64,000 nt of DNA from Alkalihalobacillus pseudalcaliphilus (GCF_028610675.1 NZ_JAQQWS010000007.1:62001-126000), one strand, 5' to 3'; positions 7,496 through 16,570 are shown, counted from the stretch's first letter. Numbers and translations are program-made. Notes: generated by a model from the sequence alone, not told the origin.

Positions 7496-8222
7496 AACGA
7501 ACAACTATCAAGAAATGAGTGAAAAAGCTGCTCATTTTTTAATAAAAAAAGTCCAGGATAATCCTGCTATTATACTCGGTATGGCAACAGGTGGCACACC
7601 CGAAGGAATGTATCGTTTATTAATTGATGACCATAAAAATAACCATACCTCGTATCAGGGTGTTACAACTTTTAATTTAGACGAATATATAGGACTTCCT
7701 AAGGACGACGCAAATAGTTATTATTCATATATGTGGAAAACATTATTTGATCATATTGATATCAACGATGAACACGTACATTTACCGAATGGTTTAGCAA
7801 CAAATATTGAAGAAGAGTGCAAAAATTACGAACGTCTAATCAAACAATACGGTGGTATTGACGTCCAAGTTTTAGGTATTGGAGAAAATGGGCATATCGG
7901 TTTTAATGAACCAGGCACTGCTTTTGATTCACACACACATGTTATCGAACTAACCGACTCAACAAGAGAAGCGAATTCACGCTATTTTTCTAACATTTAT
8001 GAAGTGCCTAAAGAGGCAATCACAATGGGTATTCATACGATTATGCAAGCAAAAGAAATTGTCCTACTCGCATCTGGAGAGAGAAAAGCAGAAGCTCTTA
8101 ACCAACTTTTACATGCAGAAATCAGTGAAGCTTTTCCTGCATCTATTTTGCAGAAGCATTCAAATGTAACCATCATCGCTGACCGCGATGCACTGAAGCA
8201 TATTTCTCACGTAACCGTATAA
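7482..8222 (+). CDS. nagB: Glucosamine-6-phosphate deaminase
   Basis: NagB converts GlcN-6-P to fructose-6-P and ammonia, the last step into glycolysis. I chose the ATG at 7482 (MKIIETNN) because AGAGGTG lies 6-7 bases upstream; the earlier in-frame ATG at 7461 has no ribosome site and adds seven atypical residues. The 246-residue product has GMATGGTPEGMY (sugar-phosphate loop, about residues 33-44), FNLDEY with the catalytic Asp, and GIGENGHIGFNEPG with the active-site His and Glu. It overlaps nagA and is followed after 13 bases by a SIS-domain gene. Confidence 0.95.
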   Translation: MKIIETNNYQEMSEKAAHFLIKKVQDNPAIILGMATGGTPEGMYRLLIDDHKNNHTSYQGVTTFNLDEYIGLPKDDANSYYSYMWKTLFDHIDINDEHVHLPNGLATNIEEECKNYERLIKQYGGIDVQVLGIGENGHIGFNEPGTAFDSHTHVIELTDSTREANSRYFSNIYEVPKEAITMGIHTIMQAKEIVLLASGERKAEALNQLLHAEISEAFPASILQKHSNVTIIADRDALKHISHVTV

Positions 8223-8235
8223 AGGAGTGAATCTA

Positions 8236-8967
8236 TTGTTTTCACGCTATTTGCAGCAGCTTCAGAACCTGCTGAAAGATATCGAAATCAATGAAAAAGA
8301 AGTTATTTTAACTACAGCAAAAAAAATCGCAAATACGTTAGCCGATGATGGTTTACTTTATGTGTTTGGCTGTGGGCATTCACACATGCTCGCTGAGGAA
8401 GTGTTTTACAGAGCAGGCGGACTTGTTCCTATATATCCCGTCCTAATCGAAGACCTAATGTTACATCGAGGTGGTGCACGCTCATCCGATTTTGAAAAGG
8501 ATCCTGATTTTGCATTCACTTTTCTAAAGGACATTCATTTTACCGAAAAAGATCTTCTAATAGTCGCTTCTACATCAGGAAGAAACCCAGTTCCCATTGA
8601 TGTAAGTCTTTATGCTAAAAATAAAGGGACACACGTAGTAGGTATTACATCAATCTATTATAAGGAACAACAGAGCTCCAGACATTCAACTGGCTCCCAC
8701 CTATCGGAAGTCGTCGATACGGTGATTCATAATCATATTCCTGTTGGTGACGCATTAATTCAATTCGACAATGAAAGTATTGGCGTTGGACCAGGCTCTT
8801 CTGTCACAGGTATCGCGATTATGAATAGTTTAATCGTAGAAGCAACAAACCAACTTTTACAATTAGGTGTGAATCCTCCCATTTTTCGAAGCGGTAATGT
8901 GGATGGTGGAGCCGAGCATAATGAAGCCTTGCTTGCCAAATACCAGCCGCTCATTGATAAGCTTTGA
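8236..8967 (+). CDS. SIS-domain phosphosugar-binding protein (UPF0309-type)
   Basis: This 243-residue protein contains one SIS domain, seen in LLYVFGCGHSHMLAEE and LLIVASTSGRNPVPID, which bind phosphorylated sugars. The family (UPF0309/YkuB-like 'sugar isomerase domain') has no firmly assigned reaction. I prefer the TTG at 8236 because AAAGGAG ends eight bases upstream; the GTG at 8227 overlaps that ribosome site. It closes the nagA-nagB transcript, so a role as isomerase or sensor of an amino-sugar phosphate is reasonable but inferred. Confidence 0.85.
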   Translation: MFSRYLQQLQNLLKDIEINEKEVILTTAKKIANTLADDGLLYVFGCGHSHMLAEEVFYRAGGLVPIYPVLIEDLMLHRGGARSSDFEKDPDFAFTFLKDIHFTEKDLLIVASTSGRNPVPIDVSLYAKNKGTHVVGITSIYYKEQQSSRHSTGSHLSEVVDTVIHNHIPVGDALIQFDNESIGVGPGSSVTGIAIMNSLIVEATNQLLQLGVNPPIFRSGNVDGGAEHNEALLAKYQPLIDKL

Positions 8968-9034
8968 ACAACCTTATTGGTGCTTTCTATCATAGTTCCC
9001 CCTAAGATAGTTAGTTATAGACGGCAGAAATGCC

Positions 9035-9064
9035 AAAAAACCCGCATTTCACGTGCGGGTTTTT
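9035..9064 (+). terminator. Terminator of the nagAB-SIS transcript
   Basis: AAACCCGCA and TGCGGGTTT form a stem around TTTCACG, ending in a T-run. It stands about 70 bases after the SIS gene stop. Confidence 0.85.
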
Positions 9065-9065
9065 A

Positions 9066-9454
9066 TATGGAAGTTATTTAATGCTGGTATGCGGAGTTCT
9101 ACTCGTCGCTACCGAAAATCATGCTCCGCGTCCTATGGGGTGGCGCTGAGCTAATCGGCTACGCCGCTGGATCTCAGCTCTGCCACTACGTCCCATGGGA
9201 GTCTCCGCATGACTCGTCCGCTGGGTTACTGCTCATTCTCAAGTTCTCAAAACAATCTAACACTATTCATTTAAAATGAGAATGAAAAAAACTAATTAAT
9301 TAAAGTGCCAACAGTTAAAGTGCCAAAACCTACTTTCATCTTTGTTGGTAGCGAAGTGAATTGGGCTTCGCCATGCGAGTTTTGTATGAAAGTGCGAACA
9401 TAGAGCGTTAATCATCGCGACCGAAAATCATGCTGTGCGTCATTCACGTCGCCG
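9066..9454. repeat. Full copy of the dispersed intergenic element
   Basis: No gene is present. The stretch carries one of the most complete copies of the element. A GC-richer block with internal dyads lies at 9090-9212 (CGAAAATCATGCTCCGCGTCC near its left side). A linker with CAAGTTCTCAAAACAATCTAACA follows, then the palindromic core at 9332-9393 with ACTTTCAT and ATGAAAGT ends. A second partial block lies at 9407-9454. Its base composition is higher in GC than the flanking DNA. Confidence 0.75.
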
Positions 9455-10183
9455 TTATGATTTTCGATTGATATTGATCATAAATTTATAACGATCGCCT
9501 CGATAGCTTGATTTAACTAATTCAAGTGGTGTTCCATTTGCCAGAAACGTCTTACGCTCAATTAATAGGATTGGACTTTGTTTAGGGATATCTAATAGCT
9601 CTGCTTCTGCTTTAGTCGCAGTTGCTGATTCGATTACTTGTGTAGCACTCCCAATGTGCAACTTTAATTTATTTTCCACATAGTTATAAATCGAGTTTGC
9701 CACAATTTCTTCCGTTAAACCTAAAACAAGATTAGCTGGAATGATATTCGTTTCAAACGCAATGGGGATATCATCACCTAGTCGAATCCTTTTTATTTCA
9801 TATACTGGAGTGTGTTCCTCAATCATTAATTCCTTAGCTACTACCTGGGTTGCTGGAATAATTGAAAAATCTATCAAACGACTACTCGGCGTTAAACCAC
9901 GTGAGCGCATGTCTTCTGTAAAACTCGTTAAACCATGTAATGCCTGCTCTATTTTTTTCTCTTGAACAAAAGTTCCACTACCTTTTTTCTTGTATATCAG
10001 TCCTAGACTAACAAGGTTATTAATCGCTTGCCTCACGGTCATTCGACTTACTTGATAGTATTCCGCATACTCTCTTTCCGATCTCAACATATCACCAGGC
10101 TCTAAAATCCCACTCATAATCTGCTCTTTTATCTGTTCTTCAATTTGATAATATATGGGTAATGGTGAAGATTTATCTATCAA
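9455..10183 (-). CDS. nagR: NagR/YvoA-type GntR repressor
   Basis: This 242-residue HutC-type regulator closely resembles B. subtilis NagR (YvoA) along its length: SPLPIYYQIEEQIK, SEREYAEYYQVSRMTVRQA in the winged helix (about 30-50), LHGLTSFTEDMRSRG in the linker, and YRGDRYKFM near the end. It represses the nag genes and is released by GlcN-6-P or GlcNAc-6-P bound in the UTRA domain. The start is a TTG at 10183 with AGAGGGGG upstream. Unlike in B. subtilis, where it follows nagB, it lies convergent to the nagAB operon across a repeat element and has its own promoter with two operators. Confidence 0.93.
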   Translation of the reverse strand: MIDKSSPLPIYYQIEEQIKEQIMSGILEPGDMLRSEREYAEYYQVSRMTVRQAINNLVSLGLIYKKKGSGTFVQEKKIEQALHGLTSFTEDMRSRGLTPSSRLIDFSIIPATQVVAKELMIEEHTPVYEIKRIRLGDDIPIAFETNIIPANLVLGLTEEIVANSIYNYVENKLKLHIGSATQVIESATATKAEAELLDIPKQSPILLIERKTFLANGTPLELVKSSYRGDRYKFMININRKS

Positions 10184-10206
10184 GAAAAAGCCCCCTCTTA
10201 TATAGT

Positions 10207-10252
10207 ATTGGTATATACCATTATACTACATATATTTTTGGTCTAGTCAACC
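10207..10252 (-). promoter_or_regulatory. nagR promoter with two NagR operators
   Basis: On the minus strand, -35 TTGACT (10250-10245), 19 bases, and -10 TATAAT (10225-10220). ATTGGTATATACCATT at 10207-10222 (plus strand) overlaps the -10 region, and TTTGGTCTAGTCAACC at 10237-10252 covers the -35. Both match the operator found at nagA, which predicts autoregulation. Confidence 0.7.
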
Positions 10253-10263
10253 AATTAATCACT

Positions 10264-10290
10264 ATGAAAAAAGGCCTCAAAAAGAGACCT
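10264..10290 (-). terminator. Terminator of the GGDEF-EAL gene
   Basis: Read on the minus strand, AGGTCTC-TTTTT-GAGGCCT is followed by a T-run. One pair is imperfect. It sits directly after the stop codon. Confidence 0.65.
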
Positions 10291-10291
10291 C

Positions 10292-12091
10292 TCACCCTGC
10301 AAACTGACCTATTAGTTTTTTCGTAACAATTTCAGGCTTTTCAGGTTTACTAAATAGAAAACCTTGTACCCAATCACAACCTTCTCCTCTTAACCAGTCA
10401 ACTTGGGCTTGTTCCTCCACTCCTTCCATTAAGACACGGAGGTTCATATTATGACCCAATTGAATCATGGAACGAACGATCGCTTCTTGAGCTTGATTAC
10501 CTAATAAATTTTTTAGGAAGGAGCGGTCAATTTTTAACATTTCTAAAGGAAGTTCATTTAAATGTTTAAAAGAGGAATATCCTGTACCAAAATCATCTAA
10601 CGCCATTTTAATTCCCATATTTTTGAGGGCGTTTAGTTTTTCTATCGTTTCATCCGTATAAGCTATCGCTGATGATTCCGTAATCTCTAGCTCCAAATAA
10701 TTCGGATCGATACCAGTCTCAGCAATAATCAGCTTCAAATCATCAATAAATGAATCATTAGTAAATTGTATTGGTGAAATATTAACAGCCATTAGAATTG
10801 GTGACATACCTAACCTTTGCCATGCTGACCATTGTATACACGCTTGTTTTAATACCCAATCGCCTACTTCGATAATAAGTCCAGACTCTTCTAAGACAGT
10901 TATGAATTCACCAGGGGAAATTTGCCCTAATTCAGGGCTTTTCCAGCGAAGTAACGCTTCTGTCCCTTTAATTTTCTCGGTTACTAAATCGACTTTCGTT
11001 TGATATACAAGATAAAATTCATCTGCTTCTAAAGCCGTATGTAAAAGTTCTTCCATAAGAAGTCTTCGCCTAACTTCCTTTTCAATTGTTGCATTAAAGA
11101 ACGAAATTTGATTTTTTCCTGCTTTCTTAGCATCATAAGTAGCAAAATCTGCGATTCGAATTAATTCATCAGCACTTGTGACATCATCTGGATAACAACT
11201 AATCCCACCGCTTAATGTAACCCTAATTCTCTGATTGGCTATAATAAAAGGCGTTTTAACCTGAGAAATGCAAGCATCAGCAATGGCTTCAATCTCTTGA
11301 ACTCGCTCATCAAATATTATAATAACAAATTCATCCCCACCAATCCTGGCTAGAATATCATCGTCACTAATCACTTTCCTAAAACGATTTGAAAGCTGAA
11401 TGAGCAATTGATCGCCCGCTAGGTGACCAAAAGAATCATTGGTAAACTTCAGCCGGTCTATATCCAAAAGTAAACAGGATATTTTTCTATTTAAACGAAT
11501 CGATTCATTTATTTTTTCATCAATATAATGGCGATTTGGTAGCTTTGTGAGCTGGTCATGAAAAGCCATATGACGTAGTTCTGATTCTAACTGCTTATTT
11601 TTTGTAATATCAAGAAAGAGCCAAATATGTCTTATTTGATGATTAATCACCGCTTTTTGTTTGGTAACACGGATAAGCATTTCTTTAGTCGCTGATTTTA
11701 ATTGAATATCAATAGTTGAACATTCAAAGTCTACTAAGTTTGGATCTAGTTCAGTGAGATCCTCAGGTGCTTCTCTACCAAGTTGTTGGAGTATGTGATT
11801 AAAAACATCATTCGTATGAATAACCTGTTCATGGTCATCTGTAATGATTAACCCATATTCAAATGAGTTAATTACCTCGCACTGTAATTCATCTAATTCA
11901 TGAATGACTTTGGGACATAGATGATATTTTAATAGGTAAAACATAGCACAGATTACTAATAAAGCAGGTATAATTTGTACTACAAATAACCCATTCACTA
12001 GTGAGGTAAAACTAATGCTAGTTTGTACATAATCTGGCCAAGCATGGATAAATATATTTTGGTTATTAATCATCCGAGCTAACAGCTCCAT
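10292..12091 (-). CDS. Membrane PAS-GGDEF-EAL cyclic-di-GMP protein
   Basis: This 599-residue protein has one strong membrane segment (about 36-56), a PAS-like region (about 68-165), a GGDEF domain with an intact GGDEF at 251-255, and an EAL domain with EAL at 378-380. The EAL side keeps the expected catalytic pieces (VNISPIQF, LEITESS, DDFGTGYSS, LKIDRSF, EGVEE), so phosphodiesterase activity is likely. The RxxD inhibitory site expected just before GGDEF reads SDDD, so product inhibition of the cyclase half seems lost. It may make or break c-di-GMP depending on the membrane signal. It stands alone between two repeat-bearing gaps. Confidence 0.93.
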   Translation of the reverse strand: MELLARMINNQNIFIHAWPDYVQTSISFTSLVNGLFVVQIIPALLVICAMFYLLKYHLCPKVIHELDELQCEVINSFEYGLIITDDHEQVIHTNDVFNHILQQLGREAPEDLTELDPNLVDFECSTIDIQLKSATKEMLIRVTKQKAVINHQIRHIWLFLDITKNKQLESELRHMAFHDQLTKLPNRHYIDEKINESIRLNRKISCLLLDIDRLKFTNDSFGHLAGDQLLIQLSNRFRKVISDDDILARIGGDEFVIIIFDERVQEIEAIADACISQVKTPFIIANQRIRVTLSGGISCYPDDVTSADELIRIADFATYDAKKAGKNQISFFNATIEKEVRRRLLMEELLHTALEADEFYLVYQTKVDLVTEKIKGTEALLRWKSPELGQISPGEFITVLEESGLIIEVGDWVLKQACIQWSAWQRLGMSPILMAVNISPIQFTNDSFIDDLKLIIAETGIDPNYLELEITESSAIAYTDETIEKLNALKNMGIKMALDDFGTGYSSFKHLNELPLEMLKIDRSFLKNLLGNQAQEAIVRSMIQLGHNMNLRVLMEGVEEQAQVDWLRGEGCDWVQGFLFSKPEKPEIVTKKLIGQFAG

Positions 12092-12853
12092 ACTATCACC
12101 TATTCATTAATTTAGAATAAACATGCACTTATTATTAAGATAACATACTAGGACTTTATCCACACTATTTTTTTACTATTTATTTTAAAATTTCCTATTT
12201 ATCAGTAAAAATATAATGTAATATCGCTTTACGTGATTTATTTTTTGTACGTTGGAATTAAATTCCTAGTTATCAGATTTGTATTTTCATACATTTAGGA
12301 CGTAGATAATCTAGCATTGATTTTGTACGAAAGTGTACTTATGGGTGATAGTTTGTGCCTTGAAGTTAGCTGGACATCCATCTCGTGATAAATGTCCTTA
12401 ACAGGACGTGCTCCCTGCTAGTTCAGCCGACTCCTAATGGTGATCGAGTTTTAAACGTGCCATCTGTTTAAAAAGTCGCCATTACTTTCATCTTGTTGGA
12501 GCCGAAGTCAATCGGCTTTCCTATGTGGGTTTTGTATGAAAGTGATCTGATGATTATTTGCGAAGTTCTACTTGCCTCTCCCGAAAATCATGCTCCGCGT
12601 CCTTCGCGGGGTGGCTGTTTACGTGATATGCTGAATCTTTTTGGAATCCGCTCTTAGGAGCAATATCCAAAAAGCCTCGGGGCTATGACACAATGTAAAA
12701 ATACTCAAAATCGTTTATGAATAAAAAGCCACCAGACAAAGGGCAAAGCATACTTTTTATGAATGTGTACTTCGTGGAATAACAAAAAGACAGAACTGTG
12801 TATCCTGCCTTTTGCTATCCTGTATAAGATTTAGACACTCTTGAGCTCGATTT
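12092..12853. repeat. Long intergenic region with dispersed element
   Basis: No gene is visible in these 762 bp. 12092-12310 is AT-rich and must hold the promoter of the GGDEF-EAL gene. 12325-12485 is a copy of the 'ggcgatagtttgtgcc' block, 12484-12543 the palindromic core, and 12554-12612 a partial copy of the GC-richer block. 12613-12853 has a weak dyad but no recognised feature. Confidence 0.7.
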
Positions 12854-13837
12854 TTACACTTGCTCGTAAGCAACTTCACCGGATCTTTTTTCCTCAATTT
12901 TGGTTAATCTTTCTTCAACCTCTTCTTCAGACATTTTATTTTCAACAATGTAACGATTTCTTGGGTGTACGCGGCATTCATCTGAACATCCACGCATATA
13001 GAAGTGCTCATTCTCTTCTGATGTTAGGATTTGTTTATTACATTCTGGATTACCACAATTCACATAGCGTTCACAAGGTGTTCCATCATAATGATCTTTA
13101 CCTACGATCACTGGATCGACTTGATTAACAGGTACGCTTATTCGTTCGTCAAATACATATAATTGTCCATCCCATAACTTTCCTCGAACCTCTGGATCCT
13201 TACCGTACGTAACAATTCCACCATGTAACTGACTCACATCATCAAAGCCTTCGCGTTTTAACCACCCTGAAAACTTTTCACAACGAACTCCACCCGTACA
13301 ATAGGTTAAGATTTTTTTGCCTTCAAATTGCTCTTTGTGATCTCGAATCCAATCAGGTAGCTCCCTAAAGCTGCGAATATCAGGTCTAACTGAATCACGG
13401 AAATGACCTAAATCGAACTCATAATCATTTCTTGCATCAATAACTACCGTATCTTCATTTTGCATCGCCTCATAGAATTCTTTAGGGCTTAGATAGTTAC
13501 CCGTTAATTCTAATGGATTAACATCATCTTCAAGGCGTAGCGTTACTAGCTCAGGACGATATCGTACATGCATTTTTTTAAAGGCATGCTCTTCCTCTTC
13601 ATCCTCTTTAAAGACAATTCCATGAAAGCGTGGATCGTTCTCTAGCTCAGCTTTATAAGCCTCCGTTTGCTCAACTGTACCAGAAACAGTCCCGTTAATC
13701 CCCTCATCAGCAATAAGGACACGTCCTTTAATGCCTAATTCCTTACAAAATTTCAAGTGCTTTTCTGTGAAATCTTCTGCATTTTCAATCGTTGTGTAAA
13801 AATAATACAGAAGTACACGCATCGGTTTGTTACTCAT
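12854..13837 (-). CDS. trhO: tRNA uridine(34) hydroxylase, rhodanese family
   Basis: TrhO (YceA/YbfQ) hydroxylates the wobble uridine of tRNAs to give ho5U. The 327-residue protein has an N-terminal ferredoxin-like domain (about 1-95), a rhodanese domain (about 115-215) with the active loop CTGGVR at 180-185 and a second Cys at 186, and a C-terminal Cys-rich segment (CERYVNCGNPECN, CSDECR) that probably binds zinc. Start and length fit the family. An AAGGAGG site precedes the ATG. It is monocistronic as far as can be seen. Confidence 0.93.
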   Translation of the reverse strand: MSNKPMRVLLYYFYTTIENAEDFTEKHLKFCKELGIKGRVLIADEGINGTVSGTVEQTEAYKAELENDPRFHGIVFKEDEEEEHAFKKMHVRYRPELVTLRLEDDVNPLELTGNYLSPKEFYEAMQNEDTVVIDARNDYEFDLGHFRDSVRPDIRSFRELPDWIRDHKEQFEGKKILTYCTGGVRCEKFSGWLKREGFDDVSQLHGGIVTYGKDPEVRGKLWDGQLYVFDERISVPVNQVDPVIVGKDHYDGTPCERYVNCGNPECNKQILTSEENEHFYMRGCSDECRVHPRNRYIVENKMSEEEVEERLTKIEEKRSGEVAYEQV

Positions 13838-14082
13838 GATGTTGCCTCCTTACGATTTCCTCTTTGTATAATATTTCTAACTGTTCTTGTACTAATTACG
13901 TACAAAAAGGCGCTACTTTTAGCACCAAAGATTAAACCAACAGACCATCCAAACGCAGATTGGTGTTCCGTTTTTGTATAAAATATACCTAACTATTTAA
14001 CCAAATTTCCCTCTAAAAATCAACCTCTTCCCCACATTTATCTCACCACGTACCTGTTTGTAACTTATGGTAAAGAATATGA

Positions 14083-14108
14083 AAGAGACACCCAAAGTGG
14101 ATGCCTCC
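14083..14108 (-). terminator. Terminator after leuA
   Basis: On the minus strand GAGGCATCC and GGTGTCTC pair with one bulge and one wobble, followed by TTTC. It lies ten bases after the leuA stop. Confidence 0.6.
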
Positions 14109-14118
14109 TCACGATTAA

Positions 14119-15804
14119 TTAATTCGATACTTCTTTTTGCTCTCCGACACGTACTAACTTATTAATGCAGCCAAATAATGCCTTTACCGAAGATGTCATA
14201 ATATCTGGGTCAAGTCCACAACCCCAATGTAGCTGTCCATGTTTATCAGAAACACCTACGTAAGATACGGCTTGTGATTCAGAGCCTGTTTCTAATGCAT
14301 GCTCTCTGTAAATAAGATTAGAATAGTCAATATTTAAGTGCTTTTGTAATGCTTGACTAATTGCGTCCAAACGACCGTTACCACTTCCCACTAATTCCTT
14401 CTCTACTCCATCCTCGCTAATACGGATAATCGTTTGATAATCATCATAATTAACAAATGTATAACCTAAAAATTCGATCGGATTGGTGATGTTCACATAG
14501 TTCTCAAAGAAAATGTCATAAATCTCTTCAGGCTGAAGCTCGGCGTGCTTTTTATCGGAAACATCCTTCACCGCATAACCGAAGCTTTCCCTCATCTCTT
14601 TTGGTAAATCCAAGGCGTAATGTTGCTTCAGAATGTAACCAATTCCACCTTTACCAGACTGTGAGTTAATACGAATAATGTCTCCTTCATACTCTCTACC
14701 TATATCTTTTGGATCAATGAGTAAATAAGGCACACTCCAAGCTGTCTTTGGCTTTTCTTCACGGTATGCCATGCCTTTAGCAATCGCGTCCTGATGCGAG
14801 CCAGAAAAAGCCGTAAAAACAAGTTCTCCTGCATATGGATGTCTTTGCGGTACTCTCATTCTTGTTAATCGCTCGTATACATCTCTAATTTGATAAATTT
14901 TTCCAAAATCAAGTTCTGGGTTAACACCATGCGAATACATATTTAGAGCCAACGTTACGATATCAACATTGCCCGTTCTTTCCCCATTTCCAAATAGCGT
15001 TCCTTCAACTCGTGTTGCCCCAGCTAACATCCCTAGTTCAGCATCCGCCACCCCCGTACCACGGTCATTATGAGGATGAACGGACACAATGACGTGTTCA
15101 CGATATTTTAAGTGAGTTGACATATACTCAATTTGACTCGCATAAACGTGTGGCATTGACATGGATACCGTTGCAGGCAAGTTAATAATGACTTCATTTT
15201 CCGCTGATGGTTGCCAGACATCGAGGACGCGATTACAGATCGCTAGAGCAAACTCCATCTCCGTTCCAGTGAAACTTTCTGGTGAATATTGAAACTGAAA
15301 ATTGCCTTCTGTTTTTGCAGCACATTCTTGAATAAGCTTTGCACCAGAAACAGCAATTTCAATAATATCCTCTTTTGGTTTTCTAAAAACTTGTTCTCGC
15401 TGAGCAACAGATGTCGAGTTATACAAGTGGACCACGGCTTTTTTTGCCCCTCTTAATGCTTCGAATGTTCTTTCAATTATATGATCCCTTGATTGTGTCA
15501 GAACTTGTATTTTCACATCATCAGGAATTAATTCCTGCTCGATTAACGCTCTTAAAAAAGCATATTCAGTTTCAGAAGCGGCTGGAAATCCTACTTCTAT
15601 TTCTTTAAAACCCACATCGACCAGTAGCTGAAAATACTCTAGCTTTTCTTCTAAACTCATTGGAATGATTAATGCTTGATTGCCATCACGTAAATCTACA
15701 CTACACCAAATAGGTGGTGCATCAATGTACTCTTTTTTCATCCATTCATTACTTGTAACTGGTGGAAGGAAATAACCTCGCTCATATTTACTTACATTTT
15801 TCAT
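14119..15804 (-). CDS. leuA: 2-isopropylmalate synthase, long form
   Basis: LeuA condenses acetyl-CoA with 2-oxoisovalerate in the first committed step of leucine synthesis. The 561-residue protein is of the longer LeuA2 type. The TIM-barrel start has DLRDGNQALI (about 38-47), the metal site is in SVHPHNDRGTG, the NGERTGNVD loop follows, and the C-terminal part (about 420-550) is the LeuA allosteric dimer domain that binds leucine. It stands alone instead of with leuBCD. The T-box leader upstream reads a leucine codon, so expression answers to uncharged tRNA-Leu. Confidence 0.95.
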   Translation of the reverse strand: MKNVSKYERGYFLPPVTSNEWMKKEYIDAPPIWCSVDLRDGNQALIIPMSLEEKLEYFQLLVDVGFKEIEVGFPAASETEYAFLRALIEQELIPDDVKIQVLTQSRDHIIERTFEALRGAKKAVVHLYNSTSVAQREQVFRKPKEDIIEIAVSGAKLIQECAAKTEGNFQFQYSPESFTGTEMEFALAICNRVLDVWQPSAENEVIINLPATVSMSMPHVYASQIEYMSTHLKYREHVIVSVHPHNDRGTGVADAELGMLAGATRVEGTLFGNGERTGNVDIVTLALNMYSHGVNPELDFGKIYQIRDVYERLTRMRVPQRHPYAGELVFTAFSGSHQDAIAKGMAYREEKPKTAWSVPYLLIDPKDIGREYEGDIIRINSQSGKGGIGYILKQHYALDLPKEMRESFGYAVKDVSDKKHAELQPEEIYDIFFENYVNITNPIEFLGYTFVNYDDYQTIIRISEDGVEKELVGSGNGRLDAISQALQKHLNIDYSNLIYREHALETGSESQAVSYVGVSDKHGQLHWGCGLDPDIMTSSVKALFGCINKLVRVGEQKEVSN

Positions 15805-15879
15805 TTTTTAACACTCTCCCCTTCAAGCATTTTGTATTTGGTGAAAAGCTTTTCTCTATTAACTCGTCACCGAGACATA

Positions 15880-16140
15880 TAAAAAGCCTCCCGTCTCCTT
15901 GGAAGAGACGAAAGACTTGAAATCCTACGCGGTACCACTCTTATTCACACATTTGTGTGCACTCAGATAGTAAAGGAATAATCCTTTTACCTCCTTAAGT
16001 AACGGTAAGGGACCGGCTTCATCTACTGAGATTCAATGAAGCTACTTCAAGGCGAGTTCAGAATGAAGTATGACTGTTTTGCACCAACCAACAGCTCTCT
16101 TAATCCACTACATTTCCTACTACTCCTCATCAACGCATTT
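15880..16140 (-). promoter_or_regulatory. T-box leader, leucine specific, with terminator
   Basis: Read on the minus strand, this shows the T-box order: GA-rich start GATGAGGAGTAGTAGG, AGAGAGCTGTTGGTTGGTG, a specifier region GAACTCGCC with CTC (Leu), and the T-box AGTGGTACCGCG at about 15928-15940. The UGGU side can pair with the ACCA end of tRNA-Leu. A 14-bp terminator follows: AAGTCTTTCGTCTC (15918-15905) pairs with GAGACGGGAGGCTT (15897-15884), then T5. Uncharged tRNA-Leu would favour read-through into leuA. Confidence 0.92.
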
Positions 16141-16156
16141 ATGAAATATTTTGACT

Positions 16157-16185
16157 ATTGTACTACAATTATCAGAATTATTCAA
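16157..16185 (-). promoter_or_regulatory. Sigma-A promoter of the T-box/leuA transcript
   Basis: On the minus strand, -35 TTGAAT (16185-16180) and -10 TACAAT (16162-16157) are separated by 17 bases, right upstream of the T-box leader. Confidence 0.75.
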
Positions 16186-16570
16186 TATGTCTGAAGGTAT
16201 TTTTCTTTTTTGAATAAATCTTGGAGCTGATGCTACATTATACAATTTTTGGATCTGGCAAAAAGTGAAGCTAAGTTGTAGGAAAAGTGAGGACGGGAAG
16301 TAACAATAACTCGGAGAGAAAAGTGACGACAACGAAATAGCGTGGAGAGCCATTTTTGTTGTCCTCAAACCGAGATGACGACATCGAAATGAAGTGGAGG
16401 CGTTAATGTTGTCCTCGAAGCGGTATGCTCGTCGCTACCGAAAATCATGCTGGCGTCCTGTGGGGTGGTGCTAAGTTAATTGTCGATTTTGCTTATCTTT
16501 TCTGCCACTTGATTGAAGCTCTTATTTTGTATTTTTCATCAGAGCTTTAACTATCTACTTTAAATCAGCC
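16186..16570. repeat. Gap with a partial dispersed element
   Basis: I see no gene here. 16424-16482 is a partial copy of the element's GC-richer block (GCTACCGAAAATCATGCTGG near its centre). The rest has no recognised signal. Confidence 0.5.

Noticed and set aside
8227..8235. GTG start for the SIS gene
   Set aside because: The ribosome site AAAGGAG overlaps that codon; the TTG at 8236 is correctly spaced.
13834..13990. Minus-strand frame ahead of trhO (ends with a TGA overlapping the trhO ATG)
   Set aside because: It looks protein-like (GWSVGLIFGAKSSAF) but has no ATG, GTG or TTG until very near its end, and no ribosome site. It may be a decayed fragment, so I did not annotate it.
16120..16368. 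82-codon minus-strand frame at the T-box start
   Set aside because: It overlaps the leuA promoter and T-box, which are far better supported.
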